A DNA stretch of 19,098 nt from JBEKYD01 sp049509915 (GTDB taxonomy: Bacteria > Acidobacteriota > Terriglobia > Bryobacterales > Bryobacteraceae): assembly GCA_049509915.1 (NCBI GenBank), contig JBEKZL010000143.1:1-19098 (forward strand), read 5' to 3'. Shown here in pieces: positions 13,671 through 19,098 of the stretch (its first letter is position 1; each line of letters opens with the position of its first letter). Below the pieces are notes generated by a model. That model did no database searches. It had not been told where the DNA came from and saw only the letters and a list, made by a program, of their open reading frames with translations. Position numbers and translations under genes: made by a program.

Positions 13671-13744
13671 GGGGCTGTGGCCCAAACGGCCCGGTTGCGG
13701 GGGGCACACTTCGGGAGTAGGCTCGTGAATAGGGAGTACATCTT

Positions 13745-14506
13745 ATGCGGCCGCTTTTCTGTCTTATCCTTTGTTCCACGGTCATGGCGTTTGGCGCCTA
13801 TGCGCAGCGCGGGGGAGGCCATGGCGGTGGTGGGGGCGGCGGTTCTCACGGTTCGTTCGGCGGGGGACACAGCTTTTCCTCGGCGGGCAGTTTCCATGGC
13901 AGCTCTTCGTTTTCGAGTGGATACCGCGGCGGGGCCGCTTATGGCGGAGCGTATCGCGGCGCAGTGGGTGGGGGGTACCGCGGCGGGTACGGTTATGGCT
14001 ATGGCTACCGCGGATATGGCGGCTACGGTTGGGGCTATCCTTACTGGGGCTTGGGCTTAGGGTTCGGCGCGTGGCCGTATTACGGTTACTACGGCGCTTA
14101 CCCGTATCCTTATTACGATTACGGATACAACGATCCCTACGCTTATCCCGGCTACTATTCCAACTCTTATTATGGCGATGCGCCGGCGGATCCTCCCGCC
14201 TACGCCCAAAACCAGCCGGCGTATGGGCAGGGCCAGCCGGCATATCGGGGCGGCGGCGAATACGATCAATACGGTCAGCGAATCTCGCCATCGCGCGCCA
14301 GCCAGGCGGATTCCGCGCCAATGTATCTGTTCGCGTTCAAGGATCATACCATCCAAGCGGCCTCCGGCTACAGCATTACGGGCGGCGTTCTGCACTACAC
14401 GACGCTTGAGAACGTGGCCAAACAGGCCCCGTTGAGCGAGCTCGACCGCAGCCTGACTTTGCGTCTGAATAAGGAACATCCGGGCTTCAGCTTGCCGGGC
14501 GAGTGA
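13745..14506 (+). CDS. Secreted Gly/Tyr-rich protein with small C-terminal domain
   Basis: A 253-residue protein with a signal peptide ending near AYA/Q at residues 20-21. Residues about 22-165 are low complexity: Gly/His/Ser-rich, then GY and RGY repeats, then Tyr/Pro-rich. A QPAYGQGQPAYRGG linker leads to a folded-looking domain of about 60 residues (YLFAFKDHTIQAASGYSITG, LHYTTLENVAKQAPLSELD, LRLNKEHPGFSLPGE). Domains of the FKDH-x-Y-x2-GxxLHYxT type occur at the end of many acidobacterial secreted proteins, but no function is known. Low-complexity Gly/Tyr segments can form flexible or aggregating surface material. An AGGGAG ribosome binding site lies about 9 bases before the ATG. It is divergent from the sigma-like gene, which might regulate it. 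Confidence 0.85.
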   Translation: MRPLFCLILCSTVMAFGAYAQRGGGHGGGGGGGSHGSFGGGHSFSSAGSFHGSSSFSSGYRGGAAYGGAYRGAVGGGYRGGYGYGYGYRGYGGYGWGYPYWGLGLGFGAWPYYGYYGAYPYPYYDYGYNDPYAYPGYYSNSYYGDAPADPPAYAQNQPAYGQGQPAYRGGGEYDQYGQRISPSRASQADSAPMYLFAFKDHTIQAASGYSITGGVLHYTTLENVAKQAPLSELDRSLTLRLNKEHPGFSLPGE

Positions 14507-14609
14507 ACCTGCTAAACTGGATTCGTTTCAGTTATTTCGCGGCAAAGCCGAGGTGTGCGGACAGAGCTACAGTGTGCGCCGGAGTTTCGCCCACAAGGTC
14601 GCAGGTTCC

Positions 14610-16373
14610 ATGAAAAAGAGTCGTCGCGCGGTTATCCGATTTTGTTCTTTGGCAGCTTTTGCCAGTCTTGCCTGCTGGGGCCAGCAGTACAGCATCTCGA
14701 CAATCGCCGGCAACGGGACGGCGGGGTACACCGGTGATGCCGGCCCGGCCGGCGGTGGGAATTCCCAGTTGAGTTCGCCCACCCATGTCCTGTTCCAGTC
14801 GGGCAGCCTCTATATTTCAGATTCCGCCAATTATAGGGTGCGGGCGATCTCGGGCGGGCAAGTCAATACCTACGTCGGGGACGGGACGGAGGGATATTCC
14901 GGCGATCAGGGGCAGCCCAGCAGCACCGGAGCCGCCACCAGCGCCGAGATCGGCCCGCCGGGAGGAATGTGCATCGACGGGCAGGGCCAGCTTTATCTTG
15001 CCGATGCGAGCAACCACGTGATTCGGAAAATTAGCCCCAAGGGGATTATCGTCACGATCGCGGGAGAGGGCAGCGCGGGTTACACTGGCGATGGCGGCGT
15101 AGCTACCAGCGCCCAACTCCATACCCCGCTGGATGTCGCGGTGGACGCGGCGGCCAATGTCTATATCGCCGATTCCGACAACAATGTGATCCGGGAAATC
15201 GACGTCCACAACGGCTATATCAACACTATTATCGGCACCGGCGCTACCAGCAATGCGTTGAACCACCCCACGGCGATCACGCTCGATTCGGCGGGCAACC
15301 TTTACATTTCCGACGCCGGCAACCACCGCATCGCCAGGTACGCGGCCGGGGTGGTGACAACCTATGCGGGAGATACGGTGGACGGCTACACCGGCGATGG
15401 CGGCCCGGCCACTTCCGCCGAAATCAGCACTCCGCAGCAACTGGTATTCGACGCCGCCGGCAATCTCTACTTCGCCGATTCCACCAACGGGGTGATTCGC
15501 ATGGTGACGCCGGGCGGCATTATCACCACCGTGGTGGGAAACGGCTCGGCTGCATATACCGGCGACGGCGGCTTGGCCAAATCGGCCGGCCTTTTCATTC
15601 CGCAGGGCGTGGCGGTAGATCCGGCGGGAAACCTGTACGTGGGCGACACGCAGAACAACGTGATTCGGGAGGCGTCGCCAGCCTACCCGGGCATCTCCAC
15701 CGGCGGCGTGGTGGACGCTGCCAGCTACGTCCCTCAACTGGCTCCGGGGGCCCTGGCCAGCATTTTCGTGAGCAACCTTCCACCGGTGACGGCCACCGCG
15801 AGCCTGCCGTTTTCGACAACCTTTCAGGGCGTCTCGCTCACTGTAAACGGGCTGAATGCGCCGATTCTGGGCGTGTACGGCGACGCCAACCAGGTGAATT
15901 TCCAGGTGCCGTATGAAACCCAGGCCGGAGCGGCCAGCATCGTAGTGACTGTAGACAGCCTGGTCAGCAATCCAGTGACTGTGCCGGTGACTGCCACGGC
16001 TCCCGGGCTATTCCTGGTGGGGTCGAGTCCGGCGGTGCAGAATTATCCGGCCTATACGCTGAATTCCAGCGGCAATCCGGTGGCGGCCGGCGGCACCATC
16101 ATCGCTTATCTTACGGGTGCGGGCGCGGTGACACCGGCTGTGGCGGACGGCGCACCGGCGCCCGCTTCCACTCTGACGCACACGGCCATCTTACCGACGG
16201 CGACGATTGGAACCGCGGCGGCTCAAGTCTCCTTTTCCGGGCTGGCGCCGGGCTTCGTGGGACTCACCCAAGTAGATATCACGGTACCATCAGCCCTGGC
16301 AGCCGGAAGTTATCCGCTGGTGATTACCTACTCCGGGCAATCGACAGTGGCTGGCACCCTCTGGGTGAAGTAG
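14610..16373 (+). CDS. Secreted NHL-repeat beta-propeller protein with TIGR03437-type C-terminus
   Basis: A 587-residue exported protein. MKKSRRAVIRF and the hydrophobic stretch up to CWGQQ form the signal peptide. About residues 30-355 hold at least six NHL-like blades: repeated TIAGxGxxGYTGDGGxA loops alternating with hydrophobic xxNxYIADSxNNxIR strands, forming a beta-propeller. Residues about 358-587 (STGGVVDAASYVPQLAPGAL, SIFVSNLPPVTA, VNFQVPYETQAG and the final LVITYSGQSTVAG) match the C-terminal domain described as TIGR03437 in Solibacter and relatives. The role is unknown, probably surface binding. I chose ATG 14610 over 14553 because it gives a proper signal peptide and has AAGGTCGCAGG upstream. 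A weak promoter (TTGCCG at 14492, TAAACT at 14513, 15-base spacer) is possible. Confidence 0.92.
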   Translation: MKKSRRAVIRFCSLAAFASLACWGQQYSISTIAGNGTAGYTGDAGPAGGGNSQLSSPTHVLFQSGSLYISDSANYRVRAISGGQVNTYVGDGTEGYSGDQGQPSSTGAATSAEIGPPGGMCIDGQGQLYLADASNHVIRKISPKGIIVTIAGEGSAGYTGDGGVATSAQLHTPLDVAVDAAANVYIADSDNNVIREIDVHNGYINTIIGTGATSNALNHPTAITLDSAGNLYISDAGNHRIARYAAGVVTTYAGDTVDGYTGDGGPATSAEISTPQQLVFDAAGNLYFADSTNGVIRMVTPGGIITTVVGNGSAAYTGDGGLAKSAGLFIPQGVAVDPAGNLYVGDTQNNVIREASPAYPGISTGGVVDAASYVPQLAPGALASIFVSNLPPVTATASLPFSTTFQGVSLTVNGLNAPILGVYGDANQVNFQVPYETQAGAASIVVTVDSLVSNPVTVPVTATAPGLFLVGSSPAVQNYPAYTLNSSGNPVAAGGTIIAYLTGAGAVTPAVADGAPAPASTLTHTAILPTATIGTAAAQVSFSGLAPGFVGLTQVDITVPSALAAGSYPLVITYSGQSTVAGTLWVK

Positions 16374-16421
16374 GGGCGGCAGGGTCAGGCGCGGGCGGCG
16401 GCGACGAGGCTTGTTCATTCG

Positions 16422-17456
16422 TTAAGTTGCGATAGTCTCGCCCTCCGGCATGTCGTCCCGGCTTGTGTTCCGGTACTGGTCCTTGATATCCCAACCCTGG
16501 CTCTTCAGAAACCTGTTACCTTTGAGGACTCCGACGATAGTGCCGGACGCAGCCGCATTGTTATCGGCATCCCATCCAAAGTTGAAGGCAGCTCGCACGG
16601 TCTGGGCCCAGTCGCCGTCACCATAGAGCAGGGCCGAGAGGGTCGACGCTCCATTCAGCCAGACGCTGTTCCGGTCGCGCATGTCCTGGCCGCCGTACTT
16701 GCAATACTTGTCCCTGGTGAGTTTCCGGGTCGCGCGCCAGTCGCGAGGGTTCTCCTGGTACCAACGACGTACGTCGAACATGATCCGCATCATGACGCTC
16801 TTCGGATCGAGCGCCGCCGCGCCGGCGTCCAGGATCTTATTCATGTCATCGGTCAGGAACGCGGTGGCGATCATGGCATCCATCATCTGTGTAGACTGAA
16901 CGGCTTCCCCGTCGACGCTCACATGGGTGTAATGGATTCCGATTCGCGCCGCCGCCTGGGGCATGCCCGGCGAAATCAAGCCCCAACTCTCGCTGACGAA
17001 CTGGCCGGACAGCTTGAAATCGGCCCAGGGATTGATCTCAATACGGCCCGTGAGCGGAGGATCAATGCCGAGATCCATGATCTGGCGCAGGTACAAGTGG
17101 GAGCACCAGATCCGACGGTTGATGTGTTTTTTCCAAATCTCCGAGATGCGCCGGTACGAAATCAACAGGCTCCTGGCCCTCTGGATTTCGACGATATAGG
17201 GCCATTCGATGTCGGTATCGTCGTCGGTCCACCCACCATCGGGCAGCGAGGGCGTGTATTCCCTCACGTCGCCAGGTTCGAGAATGTACTTCATCTCGTA
17301 TTTGAGACCGTTGAGGTCCCCAACAATCTGACCGAGGAATCCCCCTCGGATTTTGTCTTCCAGAACATCGGACGGAATCTCGACCGTGGCGCCGTGTTGG
17401 GTCTGAGCCAGCAGCGGCAGTCCCGCCGCCACCAGCATGAAGTCGCGTCTGTGAAT
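16422..17456 (-). CDS. Tat-exported ADP-ribosylglycohydrolase-family protein, probable ATT start
   Basis: The family (PF03747, DraG/ARH) removes ADP-ribose from proteins or related substrates using two Mg ions. Visible motifs, numbered from ATT 17456, are DKIRGGFLGQIVGDLNGL (34-51), the metal-binding GGWTDDDTDIEW (74-85) and FGWDADNNAAASGTIVG (from about 293; D296, D298). The usual DTDTNAA reads DADNNAA, as expected for a divergent subfamily. The first ATG (17438) has no ribosome binding site and gives a clipped signal. Six codons upstream, ATT at 17456 lies 5 bases after a perfect AAGGAGG and yields M-HRRDFMLVAAGLPLLAQ, a classic twin-arginine signal peptide. The protein (344 residues) then acts outside the cytoplasm. 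It lies 40 bases downstream of the cupin gene and is probably co-transcribed with it. Confidence 0.82.
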   Translation of the reverse strand: MHRRDFMLVAAGLPLLAQTQHGATVEIPSDVLEDKIRGGFLGQIVGDLNGLKYEMKYILEPGDVREYTPSLPDGGWTDDDTDIEWPYIVEIQRARSLLISYRRISEIWKKHINRRIWCSHLYLRQIMDLGIDPPLTGRIEINPWADFKLSGQFVSESWGLISPGMPQAAARIGIHYTHVSVDGEAVQSTQMMDAMIATAFLTDDMNKILDAGAAALDPKSVMMRIMFDVRRWYQENPRDWRATRKLTRDKYCKYGGQDMRDRNSVWLNGASTLSALLYGDGDWAQTVRAAFNFGWDADNNAAASGTIVGVLKGNRFLKSQGWDIKDQYRNTSRDDMPEGETIAT

Positions 17457-17496
17457 GGAAACCTCCTTTTGCCTGCCTGGTCGTGGATATATGCGC

Positions 17497-17946
17497 CTAC
17501 TCCATTCGGACTTTGAAGACGAGATAGGTGCAACGCTTCCCCGCTTCGACGCGCAACTGGTGGGGCATTTTCGCCGGAATGTGAACCATGTCGCCGGGCG
17601 ACAGCCTCTTGGCTACTCCGCCGTCAATGGATTTGCCGCGGGTCTCGCCGGCAGCCGTGTTCACCGGGTCCACGATGACACCGCCCACCGTCAGGCCGGT
17701 CTCTCCCGAGGTGACGATAATCAGGTCGGCCATGGTTTCATGAGCTTCGGCCGGAGTTGCGCCTTCCAGGCGTTCCAGAATTACGGCGTGATTTCCCCAA
17801 TTTTCCATTCGATCCACGCCCTGCCGGTATTGATTCAGCTTGAGCGCCTCGGCACGGGTCTGCAACTCGGATGCGGTCCACATCTGGAACCCGGCCGGGT
17901 CTTCGGCCAGCAGAGGGAGTGCTACAGCCAATAAAAGGAGCTTCAT
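17497..17946 (-). CDS. Secreted cupin-domain protein
   Basis: A 149-residue protein with a signal peptide (MKLLLLAVALPLLA) and one cupin barrel. The two conserved cupin motifs are visible: HETMADLIIVTSGETGLTVG (motif 1, metal-ligand His and Glu) and GDMVHIPAKMPHQLRVEAG (motif 2, His). The helical start (ELQTRAEALKLNQYRQGVD) and NWGNHAVILERLEG are common in small exported cupins of Acidobacteria and Planctomycetes. Cupins range from enzymes to sugar-binding proteins, so the activity cannot be stated. It begins 7 bases after the end of the hsdR relic and precedes the ADP-ribosylglycohydrolase gene, so the two probably form an operon. An AAAAGGAG ribosome binding site is visible upstream. Confidence 0.85.
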   Translation of the reverse strand: MKLLLLAVALPLLAEDPAGFQMWTASELQTRAEALKLNQYRQGVDRMENWGNHAVILERLEGATPAEAHETMADLIIVTSGETGLTVGGVIVDPVNTAAGETRGKSIDGGVAKRLSPGDMVHIPAKMPHQLRVEAGKRCTYLVFKVRME

Positions 17947-17953
17947 TGGTAGA

Positions 17954-18187
17954 TTATGGCGCGGTTCCGGCGTTACCGCTGGCCCGTTTCCATGTAACCC
18001 CCCTTTCGATCTCGCCTTCGATCAACAGGTGGTCCGGCGTGTAGATGTACTCGTCGAGCGTGGTCGCGATCTGCCGCACTTTGAATGGCGTCAGAAAGCC
18101 GTCGTTGATGCCGTCCTTCAGCGAGTAGATGTACACCGGATCGCCGAAGTAGGCGTAGGTGTCGACGTTGTCTTTACGCTTGGGCGT
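17954..18187 (-). pseudogene. hsdR: Internal fragment of type I restriction enzyme HsdR
   Basis: The reading frame TPKRKDNVDTYAYFGDPVYI continues as YSLKDGINDGFLTPFKVRQI and ATTLDEYIYTPDHLLIEGEI, matching the middle of HsdR, just after the TATP helicase motif III. Both the N-terminal nuclease and first helicase lobe and the whole C-terminus are missing. After GEIERG the last residues (VTWKRASGNAGTAP) no longer look like HsdR. The fragment is joined directly to the end of hsdM with no hsdS between, so a deletion probably created it. It cannot encode a working subunit. Confidence 0.85.
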
Positions 18188-18840
18188 CACCACCGCCTCG
18201 CCGCCGTTGGGATTCTTCACGGAAAAGGTCGCACGTCGCCGGGTCGATGGTCTTCGCGTCCACGGTCCAGGATTTAGCCGAATCGGCGCGCGTCTTCTGC
18301 AACTGGACGAACTCGGCTAGGTCGTCGTCGTTGAGCGGGTTGGTCTTGCCCAGGTTGCGGCCGGGGTCGAGCTGGTAATACCAGATCTTCCGCGTCGTCA
18401 TGCCCTTCTCGAAGAACAGCACCACGGTCTTCACCCCCGCGCCCTGGAACGTGCCGCCGGGCAATCGAGCACCGTGTGCAGGTTGCTGCTTTCGAGCAGC
18501 AGCTTGCGCAGGCTCACGGAGGCGTTATCGGTATTGGAGAGGAACGTGTTCTTAATCACCACCCCGCCGCGCCCGCCCGCGCTCAAAATTTTGTTGAAAT
18601 GCTGAAGGAAAAGGAACGCCGTCTCGCCGGTGCGTATGGGGAAGTTCTGCTGCACTTCCTTCCGCTCCTTGCCGCCGAAAGGCGGATTGGCCAGCACGAT
18701 GTCGAAGCGGTCTTTTTCCTGCTACGTCGGTGAGGGTATTGGTGTGGTTAATATTCGGCGCGTCGATGCCATGCAGGATCATGTTCATGATGCCGATGAC
18801 ATAGGCGAGCGACTTCTTTTCCTTGCCGGTGAACGATGTC
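18188..18840 (-). pseudogene. hsdM: Broken type I DNA methyltransferase subunit HsdM
   Basis: Three reading frames together spell the C-terminal half of an N6-adenine methyltransferase: SFTGKEKKSLAYVIGIMNMI, LHGIDAPNINHTNTLT, EKDRFDIVLANPPFGGKERK (catalytic NPPF at 18677-18688), QQNFPIRTGETAFLFLQHF, KNTFLSNTDNASVSLRKLLL, then GGTFQGAGVKTVVLFFEKG, KIWYYQLDPGRNLGKTNPL and SVKNPNGGEA. Single-base changes break the frame near 18722 (extra base), near 18460 (missing base) and in the A-run at 18223-18226 (extra base). The SAM-binding N-terminal part is absent; the homology stops about 70 bases before the ABC-F start. Three independent indels plus truncation point to a decayed locus, although sequencing errors in homopolymers cannot be ruled out for each one. 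Confidence 0.88.
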
Positions 18841-18882
18841 CCGGCTGGCGCGCCCGCGCCGCCGGCCCGTCTCCACGGCTGT

Positions 18883-18888
18883 TACAAT
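18883..18888 (+). promoter_or_regulatory. Candidate -10 element for the ABC-F gene
   Basis: TACAAT lies 22 bases before the ATG at 18911 in a short gap between the hsdM relic and the ABC-F gene. It matches TATAAT at five of six positions. No good -35 is visible upstream, where the sequence is extremely GC-rich. Confidence 0.3.
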
Positions 18889-18910
18889 TCCTTCAGCCCA
18901 CCCTTCAGCC

Positions 18911-19098
18911 ATGGCCATCTTGCTAAGCTGCACAAATTTGCACAAAAGCTTCGGCTCCCGGCAGTTGTTCCGGGGTATTTCGCTGGGCATCTCCGAGGGC
19001 GAACGGCTGGGCTTGATCGGCGCCAATGGCTGCGGCAAATCGACCCTGCTGCAGATCCTGGCCGGACGCCTCGAAGCCGATTCCGGCCAGATCGCCAC
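18911..19098 (+). CDS. ABC-F family ATPase, N-terminal part (runs off the window)
   Basis: The first 62 codons are visible. MAILLSCTNLHKSFGSRQLF is the start of an ABC nucleotide-binding domain, followed by GISLGISEGERLGLIGANGC and Walker A GANGCGKST (37-45), then LLQILAGRLEADSGQIA. The absence of a membrane domain at the start, the opening style and the GANGCGKSTLL sequence fit ABC-F proteins (Uup, EttA, YheS type), cytoplasmic ATPases that act on ribosomes or in DNA repair. The close similarity of the start to Uup-type proteins is suggestive, but the subgroup cannot be fixed without the second domain. An ordinary ABC transporter ATPase is an alternative. There is no strong ribosome binding site before the ATG. 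Confidence 0.82.
   Translation, partial: MAILLSCTNLHKSFGSRQLFRGISLGISEGERLGLIGANGCGKSTLLQILAGRLEADSGQIA

Noticed and set aside
13054..13720. Plus-strand open frames opposite the sigma-like gene (up to 202 codons)
   Set aside because: Arg/Ala-rich shadows without domains; the minus-strand frame has coherent helix-turn-helix and zinc motifs.
14553..14609. Upstream start (ATG 14553) of the NHL-repeat protein
   Set aside because: It would place 19 polar residues before the signal peptide; ATG 14610 gives a normal signal peptide and better ribosome binding site spacing.

Overview
The window looks like chromosomal DNA of a GC-rich acidobacterium, most likely of the Solibacter/Bryobacter group. 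The evidence is lineage-typical protein families: a VWFA-related protein of the acidobacterial type (TIGR03436-like), a secreted NHL-repeat protein ending in the Solibacter-type C-terminal domain (TIGR03437-like), a PEP-CTERM sorted protein, and many small secreted proteins. No tRNA, rRNA, CRISPR array or intact insertion sequence was recognised.

Layout. 1-364 is mostly non-coding and holds a long imperfect inverted repeat. 365-1378 (-) encodes a membrane-anchored, proline-rich glycine-zipper protein, divergent from a dusB-rnhA pair (1465-2924, +) that is translationally coupled by a 4-base overlap. A VapBC-type toxin-antitoxin pair (2971-3656, +) and an aldo/keto reductase (3763-4794, +) follow. 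Next comes a minus-strand block (4868-9507) with, in transcription order, a KDPG-aldolase-family gene, a VWFA-related secreted protein, a three-repeat Ig-like protein ending in a type I dockerin, a PEP-CTERM protein carrying a cohesin-like domain, and a frameshifted remnant of a second VWFA-related gene. Then come serA (9832-11070, +) and a GT39-like membrane glycosyltransferase (11310-12821, +). A minus-strand sigma-factor-like protein with a C-terminal HxxxCxxC finger (12852-13634) is followed by two secreted proteins on + (Gly/Tyr-rich 13745-14506; NHL/TIGR03437 14610-16373). A minus-strand pair of a secreted cupin and a Tat-exported ADP-ribosylglycohydrolase-family protein (16422-17946) follows. 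Last are a decayed hsdM-hsdR relic (17954-18840, -) and the start of an ABC-F ATPase gene (18911 to the window end, +).

How genes may work together. The most interesting candidate is the dockerin/cohesin pair: adjacent, same strand, 24 bases apart, both with signal peptides, one carrying a PEP-CTERM sorting tail. This suggests a surface-anchored receptor and a soluble multi-Ig ligand. Other notable points are a probable ATT start codon that restores a twin-arginine signal to the ADP-ribosylglycohydrolase, the sigma/zinc-finger fusion, a 24-codon membrane-peptide ORF upstream of serA, and two separate signs of gene decay (VWFA remnant, hsdM-hsdR deletion relic). All family assignments were made by reading the sequence; no database search was run.
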